In this document: piece by piece, positions 26,047 through 37,200 of the stretch
Numbering within the stretch: the stretch's first letter is position 1
How the letters are laid out: every line of letters begins with the position of its first letter
Assembly (NCBI GenBank): GCA_029821735.1
Contig: JALGSU010000039.1
Coordinates: 1-43,708, forward strand
Source: Candidatus Zipacnadia bacterium
GTDB taxonomy: Bacteria > Armatimonadota > Zipacnadia > Zipacnadales > UBA5352
DNA length: 43,708 nt
Reading direction: 5' to 3'
Notes under the pieces: generated by a model
The model's input: only the letters and a program-made list of their open reading frames with translations
Told to the model about the DNA's origin: nothing
Databases searched by the model: none
Position numbers and translations under genes: made by a program

Positions 26047-29000
26047 TCACGGCCTCGCCGCCGAGTGCAGGTTCATGAACATCAGCCGCCTTCCACTGGG
26101 CACGATCGCCCCGACCCGGCCGGAGCTGAAGGTCTCGTCCTCGACCTCCATCACCAGCCGCCCGTCGCAGTAGCAGCGGATCGTCGAGCCCACGCACTCG
26201 GCTTCGAGCCGATGCGGGATCGGGTTGTGGATCGAGAACGGGAAGAACTCCACGGCCAATCGGCGGAGCTTGCCGTTCACGAGTTTGTCCAACACCAGGT
26301 TGCCGTCCCAGCTTGGCTCGAGGGTCAGCGAGTAGCCGTTGCTCTCGTCCGAGCAGCGGAAGAGCAAGCCTCCGCCTGCCCGCTCTGGGTCGGTCTCCAG
26401 AGTCGTGACGCTCGCAGTTCCGTCCGCAAAGGCCACATCGGCGAATGCCCGCGCATTGCGCGCCGGCGACGCCCCGGTGCCCACGTCGCGCCACTCCTGC
26501 CCGTCATCAGAGACCTGAATGCTGTAGTCGTAGAAGCGCATATCGTCCCAGAAAGTCAACAGCCACACGCTCGCCACTTCGCGCGGGCCGCCCAGGTCGA
26601 ATGCCACCCACGCCGGCAGGGACTTGGTGCGGTCGGACCACCAGCCATTGCTTTCCTTGTCGGTGATGCCGTCTGCCGCATCGGTGTCCGGGTGTCCGAG
26701 GTCGCTGCCGATGGAGCTGACCGCGACCGGCTTGATCGCTCTGCCCGCCGCGTCGCGCACGGTCATCTCGATCACGTGCGCCGAACCGTGGTTCCCCAGC
26801 CCGCCGGTGAACCAGGCGCGCACCCACTGGGCTGTCCGCGGCGCGAACTCGATGGTGTCGCCTGCCTCGGTCGCCGGTACCCGCTCTGTTCCCTGCCGCA
26901 GCCAGGACCCGTCCGCCTTCCACACTCCCACCGCCGGCTCGATCGCGTCCCCGGCGAGCGCTCCGCCAGCGGTGGCAATGGTCACCACCGGTGACCGTGC
27001 GCTCTCGTTGCCTGCCACATCCACCGCCGATACCGCGTAGCTGACCTGCTCGCCCATCGGAGCGGTGTAGTCGCGGTAACCCGTCGCCTCCTCGGTCTCC
27101 GCCAGCAGTTCGAGCTCCCCGCTCTCGAAGCCCCGGTAGAGGCGATGCTCCACCACGTGGTTGTCATCGGTCGCGGGCTGCCAGTCCAGCGTCACCGCTC
27201 CCGGACTGCTCTCCGCGGCCAGCCCATCGGGGACAGTTGGCGCCTGCTCATCGCTGAAGCTCGCCACCAGCGTCTCAATGCGCGCCAGTTGACGCGCAGT
27301 ATGCTCCGGCGTCTCGCCGCGCACCAGCAGCAGCCCCACATAGTCGTCGGTAGCCATGCGCCCAAGGGGGATTTCGCCGCCGGACCATTGCCCCACTTCG
27401 GTCGCCGCGAAGTGCTCGATGTCAGGCCCTGCAAGCCGGATGACCCGGTAGTTCCCGCTCAGACCCAGCAGGCCCGCGTCCAGACTCAGCGTCGGCTCGC
27501 ACGCCTCCCCGAGGTTCGAGGCCGTCACCAGCGCCAGGTCAGGCGAGCGCAGGTAGACGCAGCAGCGCACGGGTTCCTGATCGGTCCACGCCGCGCGTGA
27601 GGTGGCTGCGGTGTAGAGTGTGGTCTCCCGGTCCATCGGGATGACCGAAAGCATCTGCCAGTATGGCAGCGCGAACTTAGCGGCGCGGTAGACGCTGCGA
27701 TGGTAATTGTTGTCCTGGTGGGTTCCGCGCCCGAAGAGGATATGCGGGAAGCCACCCATCGCGCAGTATGCCGCCGCGCCGTGCCTGGTCTGGAATGGCT
27801 CATACTCGCACCACGGATGCACCACCGCGTAGGCCATACCGCTGTGATACGCGGCCCCGCGCGGGTCGGTGAGCAACGCGCCCTGCACCCCCGCCTCGCC
27901 GGGCAGGTATGCGTTCAGGTTCAGGTGGAAGAACGCGTCCGGCGCGTAGCCACCCGAGTGGCTGATGATAATTCCCTCAGGGCCAACGGCCTCCCTGAAA
28001 TGCCGGGTCAATTCAACGGTCGCCATCGCCGGGAAGGCCCGGCTGAAGTCCCGGCCCATGTCGTATTTGCGCTCGCTCAACACGTGCGTCGCGCCGAAGT
28101 CGAAGTATATCCCGTCCAGATCCAGTCCCTGCACCCACTCGGGGTTGATGCCGCTGATGCCCGCCTTATCGGTGGGCGTCGCGTACACGATGCACTTGAT
28201 TCCACGCTCGTGGCACGTCGCGATCCAACGCCGCATGTCCGCCTCGTCGAAGACGTTGTAGGCCGGCCACGCATACCAATACAGGTGCAGCACGTTTATG
28301 GTCACCCCGCACTCGGCCATCGCCTCGATGGCCGAGTCGGACGGGTATGTCATCAGATTCGCGTTGCCCTCCTGCCAGTGGGCGATGCGCTGGCCAATGG
28401 CGTTGTCGTTCTGCCGCAGGTGCCCGAGCGCCAGTCCGAAGCGATTCGAGTATGTGAACCCCGGACCAGCCGTCACCGGCCCGCCGATGAGCCACGAGAA
28501 GCGCTTGTTGCCGCCGGTGTCATCGCTCACCTGACAGGTCATGCCCGAGTCACTGTCACCCGCCAGGGGCTTGCGCTCCTCCAGGCACATCTCGATCTGG
28601 TTCGTGTATGGCCGCTCGCGCCCGACGGTCGTCCCCAGCACCCGCAGGTAGCGCGGGTCCTCCAGCGTGGCCTCGCGCGTCAGGTCCTGCTCGCCGCGCC
28701 AGGTGTGCTTCCAGTGCCAGCGCAGATGCGCGAGGTCGTCGGTCGCCAGCGTCATGCCCACCTCGATTCCGTCGAGGGTCACCTCGGCCGCATCCTCTGG
28801 CGCACGCACCTCGAAGTCACAGAACACGGCGCCCTCGCCGAAGACCGTGAACCGCTGGGCGAGTTCGAGCGGACAGATGGCCCCGTCCATGGCGCGCGGC
28901 CTGGCGATTACTTCGAAGGTCAGCCTGTCACTGGTCTGCTCGACGATCTCCGGCGCGGTGGCCTCTCCCTCGCAGGCCAAGTATGTGTTGCCGTCGCAGC

Positions 29001-29253
29001 GAACCGCGACCGCGCCGAGGCCCGCGATGTCGTCGCGGAGTCCGCCAACATTCCAGGCACCGGCGTAGTCCTCGACCTGTACGCTCGCGATTTGCCAGCC
29101 CCGATCCGCGCGCCAACTGGCGGCGAAGTGATCGCCCGCGACGATAAGTTCCCCTTCCGCCTTTGTCACATGAAGAGGCTGCTGTGCGGCCACACTCGCC
29201 GCCGCCAGCACTGCGGCTGCAACCGCGATGACTTGCACATTGATATGCTTCAT
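26047..29253 (-). CDS. Secreted TIM-barrel hydrolase-like protein with FN3 and discoidin domains
   Basis: 1068 residues from ATG 29253, with GGAGGAAGC directly before it; signal peptide MKHINVQVIAVAAAVLAAAS. The N-terminal beta-supersandwich (DHFAASWRADRGWQIASVQV) is followed by a barrel: CGVTINVLHLYWYAWPAYN, RGIKCIVYATPTDKAG, GLDLDGIYFDFGATHVLS (acidic strand end of the catalytic type), GPEGIIISHSGGYAPDAFF. Then a fibronectin-III domain at about 735-835 (APTVPDGLAAESSPGAVTLD, SYAVSAVDVAGNESARSP), a discoidin/F5-8C-like domain (WVAFDLGGPREVASVWLLTF, YDYSIQVSDDGQEWRDVGTG) and a ConA-like tail (HRLEAECVGSTIRCYCDGRL). Putative extracellular glycosidase, related to DUF6259-type barrels. Last gene before repeat copy 4. 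Confidence 0.82.
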   Translation of the reverse strand: MKHINVQVIAVAAAVLAAASVAAQQPLHVTKAEGELIVAGDHFAASWRADRGWQIASVQVEDYAGAWNVGGLRDDIAGLGAVAVRCDGNTYLACEGEATAPEIVEQTSDRLTFEVIARPRAMDGAICPLELAQRFTVFGEGAVFCDFEVRAPEDAAEVTLDGIEVGMTLATDDLAHLRWHWKHTWRGEQDLTREATLEDPRYLRVLGTTVGRERPYTNQIEMCLEERKPLAGDSDSGMTCQVSDDTGGNKRFSWLIGGPVTAGPGFTYSNRFGLALGHLRQNDNAIGQRIAHWQEGNANLMTYPSDSAIEAMAECGVTINVLHLYWYAWPAYNVFDEADMRRWIATCHERGIKCIVYATPTDKAGISGINPEWVQGLDLDGIYFDFGATHVLSERKYDMGRDFSRAFPAMATVELTRHFREAVGPEGIIISHSGGYAPDAFFHLNLNAYLPGEAGVQGALLTDPRGAAYHSGMAYAVVHPWCEYEPFQTRHGAAAYCAMGGFPHILFGRGTHQDNNYHRSVYRAAKFALPYWQMLSVIPMDRETTLYTAATSRAAWTDQEPVRCCVYLRSPDLALVTASNLGEACEPTLSLDAGLLGLSGNYRVIRLAGPDIEHFAATEVGQWSGGEIPLGRMATDDYVGLLLVRGETPEHTARQLARIETLVASFSDEQAPTVPDGLAAESSPGAVTLDWQPATDDNHVVEHRLYRGFESGELELLAETEEATGYRDYTAPMGEQVSYAVSAVDVAGNESARSPVVTIATAGGALAGDAIEPAVGVWKADGSWLRQGTERVPATEAGDTIEFAPRTAQWVRAWFTGGLGNHGSAHVIEMTVRDAAGRAIKPVAVSSIGSDLGHPDTDAADGITDKESNGWWSDRTKSLPAWVAFDLGGPREVASVWLLTFWDDMRFYDYSIQVSDDGQEWRDVGTGASPARNARAFADVAFADGTASVTTLETDPERAGGGLLFRCSDESNGYSLTLEPSWDGNLVLDKLVNGKLRRLAVEFFPFSIHNPIPHRLEAECVGSTIRCYCDGRLVMEVEDETFSSGRVGAIVPSGRRLMFMNLHSAARP

Positions 29254-29456
29254 GCTTCCTCCGGGTGAACTATCCATTGGTCCCCGACCGCCAAAGTGAC
29301 CTCGTCCGCCAGGCACTCTGCGCCGTTGCGTCCCCGGCGGAGACCGTGGCTTACGTGGACGGCGCGCTCGACGCCGAAGGCACTTGGCTGCCCGACTGTC
29401 CCGTTGTCTTCCCCGCAGGGCGGACAGTTCTCCTCTCATGCCTCGCTCCGCGGCGC

Positions 29457-32400
29457 CTACTCACCCGCGAGCCTGATCTCGTCGATGTAGCCGGCACATC
29501 CGGGGTGCGTGCTCCCGACACGCCCACCGATGACCAGCGGGTGCGCGGAAGGCGCGATCGCACCAGCGTTCTCGGTCTCCCCTCCGCCGATGTCCCACCC
29601 GTCGAGGAAGATACGCGCGCCCCCCGCGCCATCGTAGGCGAAGCCGAGGCGATGCCATGTACCAGGCTCGAGGCCCACTGGGCGCGCTCTGTACGTCACG
29701 GTCCTGTCGCCGAAGCCGAGGATCACCGTGGGGCGCACGCCCTCTGGATCGCTCCTGAGCAGGAACGCAAAGCCACTGTTCGCCTTCGGCAGGTCACGCG
29801 TGTTGAAGTAGTAGTTGCAGTCGAGCAGCGCGGTGATGTCCGCTCCGGCCAACTCTGGCTTCGGCTTCAGCCACAGCTCTGCGGAGAACCGTCCGGGCGG
29901 GGCAAAACCCGGGCGCGAGGCGATCTGCACACCTTCGGCCTCGTCACCATCGGCTGCGAAGCACTCCAGGCAGCCGCCCGACTTCCCATCCTCGATGAAG
30001 CGTGAACGGCCCCTCAGCGTCATCGTGTATTTCCCGCCGAGGGCCTCCTCAGTCTCGGTGCCCGCGTCAAAGTGCCACAGCGCCATCGTCTGCAGCCCCG
30101 GGGCGATCGCCGTGGCGCGTTCGCCCTCGAGGGCGAACCCCACCTTGAAGTTCGCGACACACGTGTTCCCGGCGATCAGCTCAGTGACGCGCACCGTCCA
30201 CGTGCCCGCAGGCTCGTTCTCCGCGATAGGGAAGCTCGTGGCCCATGAGCCGTCCGCCTCCGTTGCGGTGAAGCGCGAGTAGTCATTCAGCGTCGAGTCG
30301 GCCGAGAACACGTCGAAGCGCAGCGGAACGACGGCCGACACCTGCCGGCCGGAAGCGTAGCGCACCTGCACCCGCACCTCGACTGCGCCGGACGCCGCGC
30401 CGATATCCGGGATCGACAGTTCAGGCCGCCCGAGCGGCTCCGGAGCAGCGACGAGCAGCTTGCCCCAGCCCGGCTCGAGTTGCACCTGCGTCGTGCAGCC
30501 ACCGTCCTGCCCGGCGGCGACGCTCACCTCGTGGCGCGCCAGCGCGTCGTAGAGCGCTCCGGGCGTCTCGCGCAGCTCAAGCGTCGGCTCAATCGTGAGG
30601 CCGCGCTCCAGGACCGCACCAAACTGACCGAGGTAGGGCCCCGCCTCCCGGCGGTCGTTGATCGCGAAGATGTAGTCGAGTTCACCCGAGCGGCGCGTGT
30701 CGAGGACGACATACGGATGCGGCGAGTCCACCAGCAGCCGCTCCCCGAGGCGCGGGAGGAGTTGCTCGCGCAGCGCCGCCGCGGCCAGTCGCAGGTCGGC
30801 GTCGAGGCGTGCCCGCGGCGAGTCCGCCAGCTCCAGCACCTCGCCCGGGACCAGCTCAAGCTGCGCTGCGGTGGCGTCACTGGCACTCACGTCCTCGAGT
30901 TTGACCGCACCGGGGATGTCGATCATCGCGTCGCTGTCGAGCAGAACCGTGCAGCCGGCGCGCTGGAACTGGTCGATGCGCTCGCGAACGCTGCTGAGGA
31001 GGAAGCGGCACTGGGGAATCGCCAGCACGGAGTAGCCGTCGAGCGCACCGTCCTTCACGTCCTCATCATAGAGCACATCCACCCCGAAGCGTGCCGCGGT
31101 CAACGGGTTGTGCAGCGACTGCGTGCCGCCGCCCTCCATGATGCTGCCGAAGACTGTGTTCGCTCCGGAGAGCAGCAGGGCCACGCGAGGCCCGGGACGC
31201 TCCTTGATGCGCCGCAGCGCCGGCCCGTAGGGCTCGACAAGCGCCTCCGTGATGCGGCCAAGCGCAGTGAGCGTGTTCGGATTCGTGTAGCGATAGGTGT
31301 CATTCTCCTGCGTCTCGATGGCCGTCTGCAGCCCGTGGAAAGCGATCATGTCGATCGGGCGGCTGATAGCCAGCCAGACGGCCTCAGTAAGGATGTCCGG
31401 CGGAAGCGCCGCGAACGGCGCGTCACGCAGGTACGCGGGCGCGTCTTCGTCCCGGCCCGGCATCGCGCGATCGGCGTAGGCGATGACCTGGATCATCTGG
31501 GAGATCTGTTGCTTCCAGCCACTGCGTTCCCCGAGACAGACCAGCTCATCAGCGAACGCGACGACGTCCAGCGGGTTGCGCTCCACGTAGGTCCAGTGGT
31601 TGAGCAGCTCCATGCCATCCCACCGGCCGTGGAACTGCGGAGCGCGCAGAACGGGATCGTGGAAGGTGGTGATCCGCGGCGCCATCGCGTTGATCTCCCG
31701 CGACTGCTCGCTCGTGAGGCCGTTGAGCGCCCCGCCGCCCTCAGCGTAGAAGAAGCGGTACCAGCGGTAGAGCTCAGAATCGTCGGGAATGATCCGGTCG
31801 GGGAACAGCTTCAGACTGGTCGAGGCGGACATGTAGGGGCCGACCGCCGCCTCCGGCCGCCGGAAGCCCAGCGACTCGCGGTAGCGCGCTTCGGCGGCGG
31901 CGGAGAGATTGGGGTAGGAGTGGCCCTCGTACTCGGAGTTGAGCAGCACATAGCGCATCCGCGAGTTTCTGCGCCACGATCGCGCGTGTGCGCGCGCCTT
32001 CGTCAGCGCCCACTCACGCACGTCTGGATCGAGCTCATCGAGCCGCAGTGCCCCGGCAGAGGCGTGCGAGTTCTCGAAGCTCTCCGACAGCGTCGCCGGC
32101 GCCTTGCCCCTGATGCTGGGAGGGTACGAGTAGTAGGTCAGCCCCAGCCGGTAGCCAAGCGTCAGCAGGTCGGGCGTGCGCTGAGCTCCCTCGTGGATGA
32201 CGGTGATGCCCGCGGCAGCCACGTCCCGCACCTGCGCGGGAATGTTGGCGCTGCCCCACCACAAAACGTCCATCCGCTCCTGCGGGATCGGCGCGCCGAT
32301 CACTATCGGGATCGCGTCCGTCGCGACTGTCTCGCCTTGCGCGCGCAGGCGCACCACGAGCACGTAGTCGCCCGCGCGGAAGCTCTGAGCGGCGAACGGG

Positions 32401-34139
32401 ACCCGGACATCCGCCGACTCCCCCGCCGCGATCTCCGGCACGCGCACCTCAGCGACCGGGTCGGTGTAGAGGCTCCGGCGGATGAGCGTTGCCGCGAGGT
32501 CGAGCGGCCCCACAGCTCCAGCTGTCGCGTTCTCGACGGTGACGGGCACCCTCACGCTCCCGGCGTCCCGGTCGAAGGCGCGGTCCCGTTCGCGCAGGCC
32601 AATCCGCACGTGCACACCCTCCCACGCGAAGTCGGCCGGTGGCCCCGAGGCCGAGGCCGCGTTCAGCGCCACGTGTCCGAACTGCCCGTTGAGGCGGTTC
32701 AGGCCGAGCGCCGCGCGGCCCGTCGTGAACGTGTTGTCATAGGCGTGCAGAACCGAGCGGCCGTCGAGATTCGCGATGAGTGTCGAGCCGACCGCGATGA
32801 AGGTCGCGATCGGCGCGGGTTGATCGGCGGGCCTGCGGATGCTCTCGGGGAGCGTAGTGCGCGCAAGCACCTCCTGCCAGCCGCCGCAGACGCGGTCGAT
32901 CGTCACCTGTGTGCCGCTCTCAATACGCAGGCGGTAGTGGTTCGCCGGGTCGCTGAAGCGCAGCGCCAGCATGATCGGCCCGGCGCCTCCCTGCGGGCGC
33001 ACACCGGCGCTGAGGGCCGCGTCGGCGACCAGCCCGGTTGGCGGCGCTATCCAGTGCCCCTCGGTTCGTGGCGCGTCATAGGTGCGGTTGCCCAGGCCGA
33101 CCGGCTCTGTATCCCCCTCGGCTGGTCGCGTGACCGACCAGCCATCGCTCCACGCTCGCCAGGTGAGCGCGTCCGAGGTCGAGAAGTCCTCGCGGAGCAG
33201 CTCTTCGCCGACCGCGATCTGCTTGGCCACTTGCGCCGCCCGCCACGGCGCCGGGAGGATGCTGAAGCCGAAGAGTGCGCAGGCGTTGCGGGCTTCGCCG
33301 CCGACCTCGGCGCTGGCCATCACGATGCCCGACCGCGCTGCAAGTTCCGTGGCGTCGGGGGTGATGGTGGCGCGCCCGGTGAAGACGCCGTCCCCAGCGG
33401 CCGCGTCGCCGCCCTGCCCGTCATCAGTCAGCAGCACCTCGTCGCGATCGGTCAGACGGACCACGCTCCCGTCCGCCGCGACTCGGCAGGTGACCGCGAT
33501 CGGTCCATCGGTGGGCCCGTCGGCGGTGTAGCCGAAGATCAACGTGTCGCTGATCTCCGCGACACCGTTCGCCTCGCCGGCCTCTTCAAGCTCTATGGTG
33601 AGCCCGCCGAGCGGAGCTTTCACCAGCCGCACAAAATCCACGTCCACGGCTCCGCTGGGCGTGCGCCCGGACGGACCGATCACCGCGAGGTCGAGAGGGA
33701 TCTCGTCGAGTGTGTCGGAGAACGGGAAGCGGCTGAGGTCGACGGTGTTGATGCCCGCGTCCATCCGGCCGAGTTGCGGGTTCCCCTCAACGGGCAGTCG
33801 GAGCCACGCCTTGAAGTAGTGCTCCGGGCTCTCGACCTGAGCGACACGGATCTGAAGGTAACGGTAATCAGGGGCGCCCAGCGGCAGAATCCGCTGAATC
33901 GAGCCGCCAGCGTACGACGACACCTCGCGGAAGCGGACGAGGCCATCGAGCTGCTCCGCGCTGATCTCCTCGGGCTCGAAGGCGAACCACCCGGCACGCG
34001 AATCGGTGGCGCTCTCGAACGGGTCGAAGTCCTCGATCCAGAGCGTGTTCGCGTCTGGATTGTGCGTCACGTCCGCGAGCGCGAATGTCGCGCCAAGCAT
34101 AGCAGCCAGGACGGTCGCGATGATGCCGGTCATCCTCAT
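29457..34139 (-). CDS. Giant secreted glycosidase-like protein with C-terminal LamG domain
   Basis: 1560 residues from ATG 34139 (an in-frame ATG at 34133 is also possible); signal peptide MRMTGIIATVLAAMLGATFA. Regions: beta-sandwich 25-190; a ConA/DUF1080-like part at about 320-520 (EDFSTSDALTWRAWSDGWSV, YDNTFTTGRAALGLNRLNG); a NEW3-like sandwich (VTVENATAGAVGPLDLAAT); a barrel-like region from MDVLWWGSANIPAQVRDVAA; a GATase/trimerisation-type region (LDGYSVLAIPQCRFLLSS, FQRAGCTVLLDSDAM); a sandwich ending GTWTVRVTELIAG; then LamG from MALWHFDAGTETEE to the end (FSAELWLKPKPELAGAD, FAYDGAGGARIFLDG, GYIDEIRLAGE). It shares its core with the neighbour at 34229-37486, but there the LamG is N-terminal. 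Probably in the same transcript, 89 bp downstream. Confidence 0.85.
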   Translation of the reverse strand: MRMTGIIATVLAAMLGATFALADVTHNPDANTLWIEDFDPFESATDSRAGWFAFEPEEISAEQLDGLVRFREVSSYAGGSIQRILPLGAPDYRYLQIRVAQVESPEHYFKAWLRLPVEGNPQLGRMDAGINTVDLSRFPFSDTLDEIPLDLAVIGPSGRTPSGAVDVDFVRLVKAPLGGLTIELEEAGEANGVAEISDTLIFGYTADGPTDGPIAVTCRVAADGSVVRLTDRDEVLLTDDGQGGDAAAGDGVFTGRATITPDATELAARSGIVMASAEVGGEARNACALFGFSILPAPWRAAQVAKQIAVGEELLREDFSTSDALTWRAWSDGWSVTRPAEGDTEPVGLGNRTYDAPRTEGHWIAPPTGLVADAALSAGVRPQGGAGPIMLALRFSDPANHYRLRIESGTQVTIDRVCGGWQEVLARTTLPESIRRPADQPAPIATFIAVGSTLIANLDGRSVLHAYDNTFTTGRAALGLNRLNGQFGHVALNAASASGPPADFAWEGVHVRIGLRERDRAFDRDAGSVRVPVTVENATAGAVGPLDLAATLIRRSLYTDPVAEVRVPEIAAGESADVRVPFAAQSFRAGDYVLVVRLRAQGETVATDAIPIVIGAPIPQERMDVLWWGSANIPAQVRDVAAAGITVIHEGAQRTPDLLTLGYRLGLTYYSYPPSIRGKAPATLSESFENSHASAGALRLDELDPDVREWALTKARAHARSWRRNSRMRYVLLNSEYEGHSYPNLSAAAEARYRESLGFRRPEAAVGPYMSASTSLKLFPDRIIPDDSELYRWYRFFYAEGGGALNGLTSEQSREINAMAPRITTFHDPVLRAPQFHGRWDGMELLNHWTYVERNPLDVVAFADELVCLGERSGWKQQISQMIQVIAYADRAMPGRDEDAPAYLRDAPFAALPPDILTEAVWLAISRPIDMIAFHGLQTAIETQENDTYRYTNPNTLTALGRITEALVEPYGPALRRIKERPGPRVALLLSGANTVFGSIMEGGGTQSLHNPLTAARFGVDVLYDEDVKDGALDGYSVLAIPQCRFLLSSVRERIDQFQRAGCTVLLDSDAMIDIPGAVKLEDVSASDATAAQLELVPGEVLELADSPRARLDADLRLAAAALREQLLPRLGERLLVDSPHPYVVLDTRRSGELDYIFAINDRREAGPYLGQFGAVLERGLTIEPTLELRETPGALYDALARHEVSVAAGQDGGCTTQVQLEPGWGKLLVAAPEPLGRPELSIPDIGAASGAVEVRVQVRYASGRQVSAVVPLRFDVFSADSTLNDYSRFTATEADGSWATSFPIAENEPAGTWTVRVTELIAGNTCVANFKVGFALEGERATAIAPGLQTMALWHFDAGTETEEALGGKYTMTLRGRSRFIEDGKSGGCLECFAADGDEAEGVQIASRPGFAPPGRFSAELWLKPKPELAGADITALLDCNYYFNTRDLPKANSGFAFLLRSDPEGVRPTVILGFGDRTVTYRARPVGLEPGTWHRLGFAYDGAGGARIFLDGWDIGGGETENAGAIAPSAHPLVIGGRVGSTHPGCAGYIDEIRLAGE

Positions 34140-34228
34140 GCGGCTTGTTTCCCTTCTCGCCCCGTGGAGCCAACGACCTCAGTGTGCGGCGATCTCGAAC
34201 CGACGTGAGGGGTTGCCGGACCAGGCCC

Positions 34229-37200
34229 TCAGGGCTTCACGCGCAGGCGGCGATCGCTGGTCAGACCGGAGGCCAGTTCAGTGACCCGGATCGTCCATTG
34301 GCCGACCGCATCGTTGCTGGCCAGATCGAATGTGACCGACACCATCCCATCGCGGGCTGCGTAGTATCCGCTCAATTCCGCGTCGTGCTGCTCGGGGTCG
34401 AGCAACTGGACGTGAACGGGTATGACCGCGGCGATTGCCTCACCGTTCTCATCGTCGACAGTGGCGTTTACCTCGACCTGCTGGCCGCGGCGTACCGCGT
34501 TGGGCGCGTCGATCGAGACCTTGGCGATGGGCCGATCGGTGATCATGAACACCTGACCGCCACCTGGTCCCATGGCTACGTCAATCCGCATGTCGTCCTC
34601 TGTGTGCTGACTGTCGACCCGTTTGTGGGCGACCAGGTCATACACGTGGCCGCCCTCGCGCCGGACCGTGACCGTCGTCTCGGTGGGCAGGCCCTTCTCC
34701 ATGACCTTGCCGTGGTGGCCGACGTAGTCGCCGAAAGTGCGCTTATCATTGACCAGAAACACGTAGTCGGTGGAGCCGTACTGACGGAACCGTGGGACGA
34801 CATCGGGATCGGACGTCTCGCCGTAGCGCAGGTAGAAATCGTCGAGCTGCGTGCGCATATCGGCGGCGGCTGTCTGGAGATCCGCCTTGGCCTGGTCGGC
34901 ATTCTTGCCCTGGCGAGTCATGCTCTGGACGTGAATATCAGCCAGCACCCCAGGCGCGAGATTCTCATCGGCGATGATGATGCCACCGCGTCGCTGGAAG
35001 GCGTTGACCGCGTCCGCGACAGAACGGGGCAGTACATCGCAGTTGGGCATGACCAGCACTTTGTAGTCATCGAGGCCGTCACGCAGGATCGTTTCTTCGT
35101 AGACCACCCTCGGCTGAAGTTGGGCCCACTGGAGGATCAGGTGCAGGTCCGCTTCCCAGCTACCGCCCCAGCCACTACTGCCGCGGCGCGCGAACATCTG
35201 AGAGGCGAAGCTCTCGAGCAGCGCCACATCGGTCTGCCTATCCGGGATCATCTTCAGCGACGGTCCGAGCGGTTGGACTACCTCCCGGACCAACTCCTGA
35301 AGCACGCGCCACGTATTGTCGTTCGTGAACCGGTAGCCCCCCGGCTCACCGAGCGGCGGCACAAGCGATCCCCAGCCGTGGTACATTATCCCCTGGATAG
35401 GACGTGAGAGTTTCGACCAGAACGCCTCGCGCAGGTGATCGGGCGAGATCGTGATGAACTTCGCGTCGGGTTGTTCGGTCTCCCAGTTGGCGCGCAGGGC
35501 GGGGTCCTCGGGTGCCTCAGGCGCCGTGCCGGACCGGTACCAGATGACCTGCGTCATTTTCATAACGCCCTGGCCGGGGTGCCCATCCGCCATGGCGAAC
35601 AGCTCGTCGGCGGCCTGGCCTATCTTGATCGGGTCGGGGTAGCTGTAGCTCCACTGTGACAGGAAGTCGACGTTGCCCCCCGAGCCCCACTTGCTCGGGC
35701 ACCGCACGGCTGGATCGAACCACGTCCAGATATCGTCGCGCCCCGTCGACTTGACCCCTTCACTGATGCGGCTCAACAGCTTTGGCCAACCGTCGCCCTC
35801 GCCCCAGAACCAGCGGTAGAAGTTGAGGACAGGGTCGTCGTCCTCGATGATGCGGTCGGCGGGGAAATCGGGGATGTCAAGATAGGACACCCCGGTCTTC
35901 TGGCTGACCGAGGGCGGGATGTCCACACCCGCGCTGCGCTTGTAGGCCGCGACATCGACGTCGCAGAACGAAACCTGCGTCCGATCACGCATCTCGGACT
36001 CACACATCGCCGCCTCAAGGGCCGGCATCTTCCCGTAGGTCCGGACCACGGAGGCCCCCACGTTGAAGGCGAATGCCTGCATCTCGGGGTAGTTGCCGTT
36101 GACGTTCCCGAGGCCCTCTCCCTGCCGGTCGCGTCGCTGGTACCAGTCCGAGAAGCGCCCCTTGTTGCGAGTCATGTTGCCAAACGGATGGCAGTTGGCG
36201 AACACGCCGACGCCGGCGATCAGGTGATCCTCGAAATCCTGGAGGTAGGCTGCGCGATGAGGTCCGCTCAACTCGTCGGTGGGCGCACCCGCATTCCACA
36301 CGTCACCCCAACTGCTCAGCCATTTCATCTGGTGAGTAAAGCCGATGTCCTTGACGCGCTCGAGGTCGCCGCCACCCCACAGGATGACGGGCATCGCACC
36401 GGCGATCTTGCGTGGCACAATCGTGATAGGCAGCGTGTACTCGGCCGCAATTCTCTCGCCGCCCGCCACTGCCTGCATCGTTGTGGTGAGCGTGTAACTC
36501 CCCGGATGAACGCTCGTGTCGATGGGCACGGACATGGTATGACTCCCGCCGACCGGCAGCGTTGGCAGGGCGAGGTCTCGGCCAACCCCGCCGAGCTCGA
36601 CGTGCACGGCGACGTCAGTCAGTGGCTGGCCAGAGTCGTTCGCGACGGAGAGTGCCACCTCGACGTCGGGTTCCATCCGGACGAACGCGCGACGAGGGCT
36701 GCTGATGTCGGCGGTCAGCTTCTCAGCGAAGGGCAACGCGATGCCGCGGCTTATGCGAACGTCGTCGAAGTAAGCGGGGGTGCCGCTGTGGGTGCTGCCA
36801 TAGCGGTCACCGATGGCAAGGAAGAATCGGCCCGGGGCGATGGCGCCACGTCCCGGGTAGAGCTGCCGTCCGACCGGCTCGCGGTTGAAGTAGAACCGAC
36901 CCGTGCCTGCGCCGTCGTAAGTGAACGCCAGGTAGTCCCACCTGTCCGGCGACAGCTCGCACTCGCTCGACGTGAAACTGACGTACTCGCTGTCGAACCC
37001 AAGCAGGGCGTTGAATCGCACCTTGTAGTCGCCGACTCGAGACACGGAGAGCTGGTAATCGCGGTTGGCGTCTTCGCGCGGAGTTGCCGAGTTGATGTAC
37101 ATCTTGTCCAGCAGCGTCATCCGCGCCTGCGAGTTGAACTGCGGCTTGGGCTTCATCCACAGCTCGATCGTGAACGCACCCTCGGGAGTGAGCCCCTCGC

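Noticed and set aside
30480..34208. Very long plus-strand open frame (over 1200 codons) opposite the 1560-residue gene
   Set aside because: Antisense shadow typical of high-GC genes; arginine/valine-rich, no domains, no ribosome site, while the minus strand has signal peptide and recognisable domains.
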